Position numbers and translations under genes: made by a program. A DNA stretch of 64,000 nucleotides from G963676095 sp963676095 (lineage in GTDB: Bacteria > Bacteroidota > Bacteroidia > Bacteroidales > Prolixibacteraceae): assembly GCA_963676095.1 (NCBI GenBank), contig OY781040.1, positions 1,426,001-1,490,000 on the forward strand, given 5' to 3'. The notes under the pieces are model-generated. The model was given only the letters and a program-made list of their open reading frames with translations. It ran no database searches and was not told the origin of the DNA. Position 1 is the first letter of the stretch. Each line of letters begins with the position of its first letter. Positions 1-9,448 of the stretch are shown piece by piece.

Positions 1-1
1 T

Positions 2-352
2 GGCATTTTCAGACTTGATGAAGAAGAAAATAAGATAAGCAACTTCAAGGAGAAACCCAGCGGAGACGGACATGACTCAGCCTGGATAAACGGTGGATTT
101 TTTGTCGTGGAACCGGAGGCATTCGACTTTATAAAGGGAGATAATACTGTTTGGGAGAAAGAACCTCTTGAAAATATCGCTTATCTGGGAAAACTGGCAG
201 CCTTCAGACATAACGGCTTCTGGCACCCGATGGATACACTCCATGATAAAAGAACCCTTGAGGACCTGTGGAACAGAAATGAAGCCCCGTGGAAAATATG
301 GGACAAACAGGAAACCAGAACAAAACAATCGTTACTTACCACAAATGGTTAA
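2..352 (+). CDS. rfbF: Glucose-1-phosphate cytidylyltransferase, C-terminal part
   Basis: The reading frame is open from the window edge, so the N-terminal nucleotidyltransferase half is missing. The visible 116 residues carry the family's C-terminal signature: WINGGFFVVEPEAFDFI, then DNTVWEKEPLENIA, then a GFWHPMDTLHDK segment. The enzyme makes CDP-glucose from glucose-1-phosphate and CTP, the entry to CDP-deoxysugars, in the cytoplasm. The following genes (epimerase, RmlC-like epimerase, C-methyltransferase) fit the same branch. The expected partner, CDP-glucose 4,6-dehydratase, is not seen here and may lie upstream of the window. The family assignment is secure; the sugar end product is inferred. 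Confidence 0.92.
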   Translation, partial: GIFRLDEEENKISNFKEKPSGDGHDSAWINGGFFVVEPEAFDFIKGDNTVWEKEPLENIAYLGKLAAFRHNGFWHPMDTLHDKRTLEDLWNRNEAPWKIWDKQETRTKQSLLTTNG

Positions 353-378
353 TCCTTTACAAAACAAATTATAATCAT

Positions 379-1458
379 ATGAAAATTCTAATTGTCGGAA
401 ATATGGGCTATGTAGGCCCGGGGGCAATTAAGCAGCTTCGGGAATCGTTTCCCCGGGCAGAATTAATTGGGTTCGATATTGGTTACTTTGCCAATAGGCT
501 CACCAATACAGATTTTTTACCGGAAATAAAACTTGACCGGCAGGTTATTGGAGATGTAAGGAATTTTCCCCACTGGCTTCTTGCCGGAGTTGATGCAGTT
601 GTTTACCTGGCAGCAATTTCAAACGATCCCATGGGGTCTAAATATGAAGAAATAACCCTAGATGTTAATTTCAGGTCATGTATCCGCATTGCTATCATGG
701 CTAAAAAAGCAGGGGTCGGTTCATTCGTCTTCGCATCGAGCTGCAGTATGTACGGTGCCGCCGATCAATATCCAAAAACAGAGAAGGATTCGTTAAACCC
801 GTTAACAGCATATGCCCGGTCTAAAGTGATGGCAGAAAAAGGACTGGAGCCGCTTGCCGATAGTCAGTTTACCATTACCTGCCTGCGTTTTGCAACTGCC
901 TGCGGAATGAGCAACAGGCTTAGGCTTGACCTGGTGCTGAATGATTTTGTTGCAGGAGCTGTTGTCAATAAAGAAATCAACATTCTAAGCGACGGGACCC
1001 CCTGGAGACCGTTGATCAATGTCCTTGACATGGGCAGGGCGATTGAATGGGCGGTTATGCGTAAACCGCAGAACGGAGGAACCTTCCTTGCTGTAAATAC
1101 AGGCACCAGTAGATGGAACTACCAGGTTAAAGATCTGGCTGAGGCAGTAGCCCAAGTGGTTCCAGGGTGCAAAGTTACCCTGAACACAAATGCAGAACCG
1201 GACAGGCGTTCCTACCGTGTAAATTTCGATCTCTTCGCGAGCCTTGCTCCTGATCATCAGCCAATACACGACCTGAAAACCACGATAGAGGAACTCTATA
1301 AATCACTGATCGAAATGGAGTTAAAGGATCCAAAATTCAGGGAATCAAAATACATGCGGTTAAAAGTAATCTCCGGGCTACAGGAAAAAGGATTCCTGAA
1401 TAATAACCTCTCCTGGACATGGCAAACTGAAAAAGTAACAGTCAATGGTATTTCATGA
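379..1458 (+). CDS. NAD(P)-dependent nucleotide-sugar epimerase/dehydratase (extended SDR)
   Basis: This 359-residue protein is an extended short-chain dehydrogenase acting on a nucleotide sugar in the cytoplasm. The N-terminus has the Rossmann glycine motif GNMGYVGPG, and further in come a SSCSMYG segment and the catalytic YARSK (Tyr-x3-Lys). An in-frame start 90 bases earlier would add 30 residues in front of the Rossmann strand. The ATG at 379, giving MKILIVGNMG, is the natural start. It lies 26 bases after rfbF and overlaps the next gene by 14 bases, so the three form a tight operon. The exact reaction (4-epimerase, 4-reductase or dehydratase) cannot be read from the sequence. It probably acts on a CDP-linked 4-keto-6-deoxy sugar. 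Confidence 0.85.
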   Translation: MKILIVGNMGYVGPGAIKQLRESFPRAELIGFDIGYFANRLTNTDFLPEIKLDRQVIGDVRNFPHWLLAGVDAVVYLAAISNDPMGSKYEEITLDVNFRSCIRIAIMAKKAGVGSFVFASSCSMYGAADQYPKTEKDSLNPLTAYARSKVMAEKGLEPLADSQFTITCLRFATACGMSNRLRLDLVLNDFVAGAVVNKEINILSDGTPWRPLINVLDMGRAIEWAVMRKPQNGGTFLAVNTGTSRWNYQVKDLAEAVAQVVPGCKVTLNTNAEPDRRSYRVNFDLFASLAPDHQPIHDLKTTIEELYKSLIEMELKDPKFRESKYMRLKVISGLQEKGFLNNNLSWTWQTEKVTVNGIS

Positions 1459-1987
1459 GACATTTCTAAAAGGTGCTTTCGTTCTCGAAGTCCAAAAGCT
1501 AAATGATGACCGGGGCTTTTTCGGACGTTCCTGGTGCAAAAACGAGATGGAAGAACGAGGGTTAAACGGCAATGTTGTCCAGACAAATACTTCATTCAGC
1601 AGCAAAAAAGGGACATTACGGGGAATGCACTACCAGAAACACCCGTATGAAGAAACCAAGCTGATCCGATGTACAAAAGGGGCTATTTATGATGTAATTG
1701 TCGATCTAAGAAAAGAGTCACCTACTTATCTCTGTTGGTTTGGTATCGAACTGACTGCCGATAATTATAAAATGCTTTATGTCCCCGAAAAATTTGCACA
1801 TGGATTTATTACGCTGAAAGATGATTCAGAGGTAACTTATCAGGTTACCCAGTTTTACACGCCCGGGGCCGAATCAGGAATCCGTTTTAACGACCCGTTG
1901 ATAAATATCGACTGGCCGGCTCCGGTGACCGTGATCTCGGAAAAGGATAAGGCCCATCCCGATTTTGAAGAAATACTTCTCCCCTGA
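1445..1987 (+). CDS. rfbC: dTDP-4-dehydrorhamnose 3,5-epimerase family protein (RmlC-like)
   Basis: This is a 180-residue cupin, the usual length for RmlC. The conserved catalytic region LRGMHYQ contains the active-site His. The second block, VPEKFAHGFITL followed by VTYQVTQFYTPGAE with the catalytic Tyr, is also present. RmlC enzymes epimerise C3 and/or C5 of 4-keto-6-deoxy sugars. Here no rmlA, rmlB or rmlD is adjacent. The gene instead sits between a CDP-sugar type epimerase and a sugar C-methyltransferase, so it may act on a CDP-sugar or be a C3- or C5-only epimerase. Its start overlaps the preceding gene by 14 bases (translational coupling). Confidence 0.85.
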   Translation: MVFHETFLKGAFVLEVQKLNDDRGFFGRSWCKNEMEERGLNGNVVQTNTSFSSKKGTLRGMHYQKHPYEETKLIRCTKGAIYDVIVDLRKESPTYLCWFGIELTADNYKMLYVPEKFAHGFITLKDDSEVTYQVTQFYTPGAESGIRFNDPLINIDWPAPVTVISEKDKAHPDFEEILLP

Positions 1988-2091
1988 ATAAAATAAGGAA
2001 ATGATTATTGCAGGATCTTCCTCAGACGTAAATCTTTCATTTCCCGTCCTGATTTAACCAGATCAAATAGTTATAAACCAATAGTGATTAT

Positions 2092-3294
2092 ATGGAACAT
2101 TATTTACCTCATAAAATAATCAAAGATCCTTGTTGTCCCAATTGCCTTGGCTGTCGCACAGAGAACTTTTACACGGTAAAAAACGCACCAAGCCAAAGCC
2201 TGATAACAATAAAAAGTTACAATGAAGCTATGTCAATCCCAAGAGAAGACATTGCGCTCGCATTATGCCTTGATTGCGGTTTCATCTTTAGCAGCAGTTT
2301 TGATCGTTCAATCGACCATTATACAAAGGGCTACGAAGACCAGCAAGGGTTCTCTCCCACATTCAAAGTATTTATAACAGACGTTTCCAGACGCTTCATT
2401 GAAAAATATAGTATCACAGATAAGGATATCATTGAAATTGGTTGTGGAAAAGGGGACTTTTTGAGCCTCGTTTGCGAACTGGGGCACAACAGAGGGATCG
2501 GCATTGATCCGGCATTTGTTCCGGGACGCATCCCCCCTAACCCTAATTTGAAATTTATATCCGAATTCTATTCAGATAAGCATGGCGATCTGCCCAACGA
2601 TATGATCACCTGCCGGCACACGCTGGAGCATATCCCGTTAACCAACGAGTTCTTGTCGACTGTCAGAAATTCAATACACAATGAGAATAAAGAAGTGACC
2701 CTGTTCTTTGAGGTGCCAAATATACTGCGCATTCTTAACGTTCAGGCCTTCTGGGACATCTTCTATGAACATTGCTCCTACTTCAGTCCCGGATCGCTGG
2801 CAAGGCTCTTCAGAAAAAATAAATTTGAAATTCTCGATCTTTACCTGGAGTATGACCAGCAGTATCTTTTTATAGAAGCCCGCCCTGTGAGCACATTATC
2901 CGAAAAAGTGCACCCGCTGGAAGAGAGCACAGACGAAATAAAATCGTCTGTTGACCAGTTCGTTTTAAAAATAAACAAACACCTTTCAGAATGGCGGGAT
3001 AAACTGATCCAATTAAAAAATGAAAATAAAAAAACTGTCATTTGGGGAGGAGGATCAAAATCAGTAGGGTTCCTGACCCAGTTCGACGACCTGAAAATTA
3101 TAGAACATGTGGTTGACATTAACCCGCACATGCAGGGAAACTACATTCCCGGTATCGGGATTCAATACATCTCCCCGGACAAACTAACGGAAGTTTTGCC
3201 CGATGTAATTATTATCATGAACGGAATCTATAAAAATGAAATTAAAAAAATGCTTGAAGGCATGTCCCTTTTCCCGGAACTGATTTGCCTTTAA
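2092..3294 (+). CDS. Nucleotide-sugar C-methyltransferase, class I SAM type
   Basis: This 400-residue protein has the three-part layout of TylC3/TcaB9-type sugar C-methyltransferases. An N-terminal zinc-binding part has CCPNC and, about 60 residues later, CLDCG. The SAM-binding motif IIEIGCGKGDF is near residue 115. The YEHCSYFSP segment corresponds to the catalytic His region of the family. The C-terminal domain opens with VIWGGGSKSVGF. It is predicted to put a methyl group on a carbon (usually C3) of a 4-keto-6-deoxy nucleotide sugar. Following rfbF, the epimerase and the RmlC homologue, it points to a branched-chain deoxysugar in the polymer. The family call is firm; the substrate is inferred. 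Confidence 0.85.
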   Translation: MEHYLPHKIIKDPCCPNCLGCRTENFYTVKNAPSQSLITIKSYNEAMSIPREDIALALCLDCGFIFSSSFDRSIDHYTKGYEDQQGFSPTFKVFITDVSRRFIEKYSITDKDIIEIGCGKGDFLSLVCELGHNRGIGIDPAFVPGRIPPNPNLKFISEFYSDKHGDLPNDMITCRHTLEHIPLTNEFLSTVRNSIHNENKEVTLFFEVPNILRILNVQAFWDIFYEHCSYFSPGSLARLFRKNKFEILDLYLEYDQQYLFIEARPVSTLSEKVHPLEESTDEIKSSVDQFVLKINKHLSEWRDKLIQLKNENKKTVIWGGGSKSVGFLTQFDDLKIIEHVVDINPHMQGNYIPGIGIQYISPDKLTEVLPDVIIIMNGIYKNEIKKMLEGMSLFPELICL

Positions 3295-3530
3295 TACAGG
3301 AACTCAAATTGCACACACACCTATACTCACATCTTGCACTAATTACCCATAACCCGGCAACTTCATTGGATACCATAACAATACTCAACATAAACTCGAC
3401 TATCACAACGCAATTATTACCTCTATCTTGTTATTCTGCCAATGAGGACCGGGTTATTCCTTTGCTTGTCATATGTTACAGATTTATATGACGGAAAATT
3501 TTATTTCAAAAAAACAAAAACGCTATCATC

Positions 3531-4436
3531 ATGCTTTTTACCATTGCTATCCCCACTTATAATAATGAGAGGGTTGTTCGTTCAGCCCTTGAAAGCTGCA
3601 TCAGTCAGGATTTTGAAGATTACGAGATTCTTGTGGCCAATAACCATTGCACCGACAACACAAAAAAAATACTTGATGAATATGCAGGTAAAATACGTGT
3701 AGTTGTTAATCCGGAAACAGTTACCCCCGCAGAAAACCACAACGTATGCCTGAGAGAAGCACAAGGCGACTATATTGTTTTTTGCCATTCCGACGACAAA
3801 CTTCTCCCTGATGCCTTGTCGAAATTCTATAATATTCTGAAAAAAAGAGGATTCCCTAAAAAATATGTTCTATGGGGCAGAAGTATGTACCGCGACTACT
3901 ACTCGAGCTGGCAAAATGCCGGAGTTCCCCTGGGACAGGTATCATCCGGGCTCGATTGTCTGAAAGCTTTTTTCACAGGAGGCCTTACCCCTTCAGGGAC
4001 ATGCTATTCCAGAAAAAGTTTTTATGAAGCGGGAGGTTTTATTTACACAATCCACCGGTTGGCCCCCATTGACATGACCGTTCTGTGGCGTCTGGTACTA
4101 AAGCATTTCGAATTCGAAATGTCTGGAAATATTTTCTTTATCAGGGAATATGCGAGTACGGTCCTTCAGGTAGAGAACAAAGAATGGATGGATTCGGCTG
4201 TGGAAGCAGTAACCCGCCTTTTAAGCACACTATCTGAAGGCGAACGGAAGTCACTTGTCGGGTTCCTGAGATCTTCAAGGCCAAACTCTTTCAATACATA
4301 CATCGCCTTTAAAAAAATAGGACTGATCCCGAAGTCTTTTCTGTTAAAGAACTGGATCATTACAATAGCACACAATCCGGCAAATCTGCTAAGCAGCCGT
4401 AACTGGAAGGTACTCAATAAAATTATCATAAACTGA
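3531..4436 (+). CDS. Family 2 glycosyltransferase
   Basis: This 301-residue protein starts with the GT2 signature FTIAIPTYNNERVVRSALES, followed by DYEILVANNHCTDNT and an HSDDK metal-binding motif near residue 87. These are the nucleotide-sugar binding parts of a GT-A fold. No membrane segment is evident. It probably adds one sugar of the repeat unit on the undecaprenyl carrier at the cytoplasmic face. Donor and linkage cannot be read. It follows a 236-base gap after the methyltransferase in which I see no clear promoter. Confidence 0.85.
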   Translation: MLFTIAIPTYNNERVVRSALESCISQDFEDYEILVANNHCTDNTKKILDEYAGKIRVVVNPETVTPAENHNVCLREAQGDYIVFCHSDDKLLPDALSKFYNILKKRGFPKKYVLWGRSMYRDYYSSWQNAGVPLGQVSSGLDCLKAFFTGGLTPSGTCYSRKSFYEAGGFIYTIHRLAPIDMTVLWRLVLKHFEFEMSGNIFFIREYASTVLQVENKEWMDSAVEAVTRLLSTLSEGERKSLVGFLRSSRPNSFNTYIAFKKIGLIPKSFLLKNWIITIAHNPANLLSSRNWKVLNKIIIN

Positions 4437-4547
4437 TAATTTATCAGCAGTTCTATGTTTTACCGGTGAAATACTGCAACATTCAACAACGGCAACATAA
4501 AAAAGCCGTACCAGATACCAGCAATCAAAATTTATCAAATACTTGAA

Positions 4548-6020
4548 ATGCCATCATCCATACGAAAAACCATCGGAAGTGGAATTTTTTACACCGCTCT
4601 GTCCCGATATTCAAATATCTTCATCTCCATCGGGATCACAGCTATCCTGTCCAGGCTTTTAACACCTGAAGAGTATGGGATTGTGGCAATAGTTGCCGTA
4701 TTTATAACATTTTTTAATTTTCTGGGTGATTTCGGCATTGGGCCTGCAATCATCCAGAATAAAGAACTGACACAAAAAGACCTGGAGTCTATTTTTTCAT
4801 TTTCACTCCTGTTCGGAGTAATCCTGTCCGCCGTTTTCTTTCTGGGAGCCTCTCTAATTGGCCGCTTCTATCATGATCCGGCCCTCATTAACGTTTCCAG
4901 GTGGTTATCTCTTTCAGTCCTGCTGTTTTCTTTTGGAGTTGTACCTACTTCTCTGAACAAAAAGAAGTTGCTGTTCAAAAAAATCGGGATCATTTTTGTT
5001 TTGGTACAGGCATTTAGCGGGTTAGTTGCCATTATACTTGCTTATCTCAATTTTAGCTACTATGCCCTGGTTATCCGGGCTATTATAAACGCGTTGTTTT
5101 TATTCATATTTAATTACAGACTTTCCCCGACAAAACCGGTGTTGCTGATCAGACTGGAATCGATACGGAAAATATTTTCATTCTCATCTTATCAGTTTCT
5201 GTTTAACTTTATAAATTATTTTTCAAGAAATACAGACAACTTACTTATAGGAAGGTATTTCGGGCCTGCGGCATTGGGATTTTACGACAAAGCGTATAAC
5301 CTGATGCTACTCCCTATACAAAACCTGACCCATGTTATTACTCCGGTGTTGCATCCGGTACTGTCGGAATTTCAGAATCAAAAAAAAAGGATATTCAATT
5401 CATACATGAGGATTGTTATTATCCTGGCCACAATCGGGTTTCCGCTGTCCGTCTTTCTTTATTTTTCAGGGAACGAGGTAATCAACATCTTTTATGGGGA
5501 ACAATGGGGACAAAGTGTACCTGTATTTAAACTTCTTGCAATAATCATAGGCATACAAATCGTAATGTCGAGCAGCGGATCCATTTTTCAGGCGGTTAAC
5601 CGTACAGACCTGCTGTTTCTCTCAGGAACCCTGGGTGCAATTACGGCAGTCGGAGGTATCCTGTATGGCCTTTTTGTTGGCAAAACGCTCGAATCCATTG
5701 CACATGGACTTATTATTGCTTATTCGATAAACTTTATCCAGACATTTTTTTTATTGATTAAAAAGGCACTGCAGGCAAGGATGACAGATTTTTTAAAAAA
5801 ACTTGTTTTTCCCCTGATTTTAGGTGCCGGCGTGCTGGTTGGAAATCTTATACTGGCTGGAGTACCGATCGAAAACATCTATTATTCACTGTTAGCCAAA
5901 ATCGGTGTCTCTCTTTCCATTTCCGGAATTATTTTCGCCATTCCTGAAAACAACCGGGAAATAATAAAGAGACAGGTGACAAGGCTGTTAAAAAAGTATC
6001 CTTCAAAAATTACAACCTGA
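4548..6020 (+). CDS. wzx: Polysaccharide flippase, Wzx/MOP family
   Basis: This 490-residue integral membrane protein is built of about 12-14 hydrophobic helices. Its N-terminus reads SGIFYTALSRYSNIFISIGI and is followed by ILSRLLTPEEYGIVA, the recognisable start of Wzx/WzxC-type exporters in the MOP (MATE-like) superfamily. An FGPAALGFYDKAYNL motif in the middle is also typical. It is expected to flip the lipid-linked repeat unit across the inner membrane. It lies between glycosyltransferases and a Wzy-like polymerase, which supports Wzx/Wzy-dependent assembly. The length is normal for the family. Confidence 0.9.
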   Translation: MPSSIRKTIGSGIFYTALSRYSNIFISIGITAILSRLLTPEEYGIVAIVAVFITFFNFLGDFGIGPAIIQNKELTQKDLESIFSFSLLFGVILSAVFFLGASLIGRFYHDPALINVSRWLSLSVLLFSFGVVPTSLNKKKLLFKKIGIIFVLVQAFSGLVAIILAYLNFSYYALVIRAIINALFLFIFNYRLSPTKPVLLIRLESIRKIFSFSSYQFLFNFINYFSRNTDNLLIGRYFGPAALGFYDKAYNLMLLPIQNLTHVITPVLHPVLSEFQNQKKRIFNSYMRIVIILATIGFPLSVFLYFSGNEVINIFYGEQWGQSVPVFKLLAIIIGIQIVMSSSGSIFQAVNRTDLLFLSGTLGAITAVGGILYGLFVGKTLESIAHGLIIAYSINFIQTFFLLIKKALQARMTDFLKKLVFPLILGAGVLVGNLILAGVPIENIYYSLLAKIGVSLSISGIIFAIPENNREIIKRQVTRLLKKYPSKITT

Positions 6021-6026
6021 ACAGTT

Positions 6027-7223
6027 ATGTCCGACTCAGTTATCCCGGCTATCGTCATTCCCTGCTACAAACGTGCTGACGCCCTGAAAAATTTATGCAC
6101 AGGGCTCCTGAATGCAGAATACCCGGAAGGAATAAAAATTCCACTCGTTTTTGCTGTAGATTTCTGCGAAGAAAGTCAGGTTCCCCACTTTGTCGCCCGG
6201 TTCGAATGGCCTTACGGAGAAAAGATCGTCATTGCCCACCCGACAAACCTGGGGTTAAAAAAAAATATCCTTCTGTGCGGCGATCTATCGGAGACATATG
6301 GGGCTGTTATTATTCTGGAAGACGACTTGCTGGTGAGCAAGACGTTTTACCGGTATGCCCTTCAGTCTGTCAATTTTTATAGCAACAGCGATATGATCTC
6401 AGGAATATCACTCTATTCTTATAGTCTGAACGAGCTTGTAAATCTCCCCTTTCATCCCGTAACCGAAAATTGTGACATCCATTTTATCGGTTTCCCGTCA
6501 TCCTGGGGCCAGGCATGGACCCACCACCAGTGGCAACGATTCCGTCGCTACTATGATTCAACACCGGAACTGAAAAGGGTAAGACTTCCGGCTCAGATAA
6601 AATCGTGGCCGGAAACTTCGTGGAAAAAATACTTCTGTGCTTTCCTGATCGAAAGCCAGACTTATTTTGTTTATCCCAACCAGTCGCAAACAACAAATTT
6701 CTCTGATTTTGCAGGAACCCATCATTTTAAAGGAACAGGTATTTACCAGACCCCGATACAGAGTAAAAAAGATTGGAAGTTCGAAAACATTGAAAAACAA
6801 ACAATAAAATACGACGCATTCTTCGAGCTAATTCCCAAGGCTTTTGTCAAAACGGAGCTGGAACCTTTCGTCGATAGCCTGACGATCGATCTGCACGGGG
6901 TTAAACTCCGTTCATTTGGGATAAAAGGGATAAAAAGCAAATACATCCTGACAAAAACCAGTTATGTGACGGGAAAACCGGTCATAACATTCGGGATGAA
7001 GTTGAAACCCCTGGAAAATAATATAATCTACCACATACCCGGAACCCAGATCGGGTTATATAAAACCAATGGATTAATTCTGGCACAGGCAGGCCTGCAT
7101 TTTTATGAAAACGACTATTATACACCATTCATCACATTGCCGGACCTGATAAAAACAAGTACAAGAAAAGTAATTTCTAAAATAAAGGAAAGAATCAACT
7201 TTCCGGGTAGGAACAAACATTAA
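6027..7223 (+). CDS. GT-A glycosyltransferase with an EDDL motif
   Basis: This 398-residue protein begins AIVIPCYKRADALKNLC, a GT2-like nucleotide-binding start. It has a strong metal-binding motif, IILEDDLLVS, near residues 96-105, and an SSWGQAWTHHQWQRF segment resembling the acceptor region of GnT-I-like (GT13-type) transferases. The C-terminal ~100 residues are not recognisable to me. The gene starts 6 bases after the flippase and is clearly in the same operon. It presumably adds one residue of the repeat unit; donor unknown. Plain GT2 membership is the alternative. Confidence 0.75.
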   Translation: MSDSVIPAIVIPCYKRADALKNLCTGLLNAEYPEGIKIPLVFAVDFCEESQVPHFVARFEWPYGEKIVIAHPTNLGLKKNILLCGDLSETYGAVIILEDDLLVSKTFYRYALQSVNFYSNSDMISGISLYSYSLNELVNLPFHPVTENCDIHFIGFPSSWGQAWTHHQWQRFRRYYDSTPELKRVRLPAQIKSWPETSWKKYFCAFLIESQTYFVYPNQSQTTNFSDFAGTHHFKGTGIYQTPIQSKKDWKFENIEKQTIKYDAFFELIPKAFVKTELEPFVDSLTIDLHGVKLRSFGIKGIKSKYILTKTSYVTGKPVITFGMKLKPLENNIIYHIPGTQIGLYKTNGLILAQAGLHFYENDYYTPFITLPDLIKTSTRKVISKIKERINFPGRNKH

Positions 7224-7251
7224 ACGATGCCGATGGACATCCTTTCAAAAA

Positions 7252-8514
7252 ATGATTAACACAATACTGATAATTCTTTACAACCTGCTCGATGGGATCA
7301 CAATAAATCTGGTAGGGCAGCTAAAGTTAAGCGAAGTTATGATTCTCGCAACTTTACCGTTTCTTTACAGGTCTTATGAATTTAGCCGGTATCCGTACCT
7401 GAAAAAGATTATTTTCTCTTTTGCCGGGTTACTGTTCTTCCAGATGGTTACCGATCTGATTGTTGTTCACAGCGTTCCGGGAGATTTTTTACGGGGATGG
7501 TCTCAAACAGTTATTGCCGTTGCGTCTTTTCTGTTTTTCTTTAAAGTCCTGAACGGATATAAAACGATAACGCTGTTTATCCTTTTATCCGCATTCAGAA
7601 TATATTTTTCAGATCCGATAGAGAATATAGAACCAGGAGGAATGGCTTATTTCAAATTCAAGGTATTTCCGGCACTTAACTACATTATTTACTTCATCGC
7701 AATATACATGCACCGATTGGAGAAAGGAAAATTAATCCCCGTCCTTTTCATTATTTACGGATTAACAGCCATCTCTCTGGACACCAGGTCTCTTGGAGTT
7801 ATTTTCATTATATCAGCCCTGATCCTTTTTACTTTTTATTCAGGAATAACCTTCACAAGGGCACGTGTCATCATTTTTTCAATTGTATTCATCGTTACTT
7901 TTCAGTCTCTTTATGTTTTTTACGTCAATGCCTCCCTCAACGGTGAACTGGGGGGTGAGCATTCTGTCGAACAGCTCGAAAGGCTTAAAAACCCGTACAA
8001 CCCCTTTTCATTGTTACAAACCGGAAGGGGTGAAACCTTTGCGGCAATTGAAGCAATTAAGGACGCACCATTATTCGGACATGGGTCCTGGGCCAGGGAC
8101 GTAACCCTCAAATATTTCTTTATCATTCAAAAATTTCATGCTGAAGACGATGTTGACGATAGTCAGATTCAGGGAGTACAACTCATTCCAAGTCATTCAA
8201 TACTGATGGGCGCCTGGGTCAACTTCGGTCTCGGGGCATTTATCTGTGTTTGCTTTATCCTGGGGTATATCATGAAAATGGGATTTTCGCTGGTCAGGAA
8301 TGCGCAAACCTCCCCGCTGTACCCGATTTTTGTACCCATAGTTATCGGTTTTATATGGACTTTTATGTTTTCGCCATTCCAGCACCTCAGGTACTCGGTT
8401 CCATACATCGCTGATATCATTATGGTCTGTTATTACCTATCGCCCGGCAATGAGACCGGGAAACAGGAAGACCTGTCAGACAACAAGACTGAATTAACAA
8501 GTGTTTACAGCTAA
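7252..8514 (+). CDS. Wzy-like O-antigen/exopolysaccharide polymerase
   Basis: This 420-residue protein is almost entirely hydrophobic, with roughly ten predicted membrane helices. A long hydrophilic stretch lies between residues ~220 and 320 and contains GRGETFAAIEAIKDAPLFGHG, the type of periplasmic loop found in O-antigen ligases and Wzy polymerases. Those families have little sequence conservation, so the call rests on topology, this loop and position (after the flippase and among glycosyltransferases). It would polymerise flipped repeat units on the periplasmic side. No other polymerase candidate is in the locus. Confidence 0.75.
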   Translation: MINTILIILYNLLDGITINLVGQLKLSEVMILATLPFLYRSYEFSRYPYLKKIIFSFAGLLFFQMVTDLIVVHSVPGDFLRGWSQTVIAVASFLFFFKVLNGYKTITLFILLSAFRIYFSDPIENIEPGGMAYFKFKVFPALNYIIYFIAIYMHRLEKGKLIPVLFIIYGLTAISLDTRSLGVIFIISALILFTFYSGITFTRARVIIFSIVFIVTFQSLYVFYVNASLNGELGGEHSVEQLERLKNPYNPFSLLQTGRGETFAAIEAIKDAPLFGHGSWARDVTLKYFFIIQKFHAEDDVDDSQIQGVQLIPSHSILMGAWVNFGLGAFICVCFILGYIMKMGFSLVRNAQTSPLYPIFVPIVIGFIWTFMFSPFQHLRYSVPYIADIIMVCYYLSPGNETGKQEDLSDNKTELTSVYS

Positions 8515-8561
8515 CAACTTTTATCCAGTTATTATCAAAATATTGAACAGCACAAACAAAT

Positions 8562-9332
8562 ATGAATACCCCAGACACATTAGTTGTAACCGCCACGCTG
8601 GGAACCCGTCCCACCTTGTCACGGACAATAGAAACAGTAAAAGAGATCGGAGGAGAACGGGTCAGACATATCATCGTGGCTCCCCGGGAGTCATGCCAAC
8701 CGATCAGGCAATGCTATCCTCATCTTACAGTAGTCGAAGAACCGGAAAACTGCAAAGGAATTTACATGGCATTAAATCATGGTCTGAAAATGTTTGCATC
8801 CAACTTTAAGTATATTACTTACATCAATGACGATGACTACTGGACTCCGGGGTTCAAGTTTCTTTTTGATGAAATGGACCGACACAACGATGTGGATGTA
8901 GTTTACGGCCGGGTGAATTATATCAACAGTAAAGGCACTGTCATTGGCGAACAAACTTCGTCACCGAGATATAAGGACTTTGGCACCCTGTTATTTAAAG
9001 GCGTAGTCCTTTTTACCCAACAGGCAACGCTCACAAAAAGTCAACTATTCCTCAAACTCGAAGGCTTTGACGAAAGCTTCAAACTGGTTGCGGACACTAA
9101 ATTCTGGCTCGAAGCTATTAATACAAATTCGAAATTCAAGTATGTAAATAAAATATGCGCCGGGTATATGATCCAACAAGGACAGCTTTCATCAAACAAA
9201 AAGCTGCAACAGGAAGAACACGAGCGACTGATCCTGAGTAATGAAATCGTAAACCCGTTTATCATGATGATCAAAATCTTGTTTTTCAGGTTGTGGAATA
9301 TCAAAATTTATTTTAAGCGCTTTATTAAATAG
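8562..9332 (+). CDS. Family 2 glycosyltransferase
   Basis: This 256-residue protein starts TLVVTATLGTRPTLSRTIET, which departs from the usual GT2 opening. It keeps the metal/donor site YINDDDYWTPGF near residues 87-98 and a CKGIYMALNHGL segment typical of WcaA/SpsA-like transferases. The C-terminal 30 residues are basic and hydrophobic and may contact the membrane. It probably adds a sugar to the lipid-linked repeat. The gene begins 48 bases after the polymerase. Donor not assignable. Confidence 0.8.
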   Translation: MNTPDTLVVTATLGTRPTLSRTIETVKEIGGERVRHIIVAPRESCQPIRQCYPHLTVVEEPENCKGIYMALNHGLKMFASNFKYITYINDDDYWTPGFKFLFDEMDRHNDVDVVYGRVNYINSKGTVIGEQTSSPRYKDFGTLLFKGVVLFTQQATLTKSQLFLKLEGFDESFKLVADTKFWLEAINTNSKFKYVNKICAGYMIQQGQLSSNKKLQQEEHERLILSNEIVNPFIMMIKILFFRLWNIKIYFKRFIK

Positions 9333-9448
9333 ATCTGCACAGGAAACTGAAACGAAACAAGAATAAGGAACGTGCAGATATAGGCAGAATAGTCATTTAT
9401 TTAATGGTTGTATGGTTTAGTGATAATAGAGCGAGTTCCATGTGGCCA

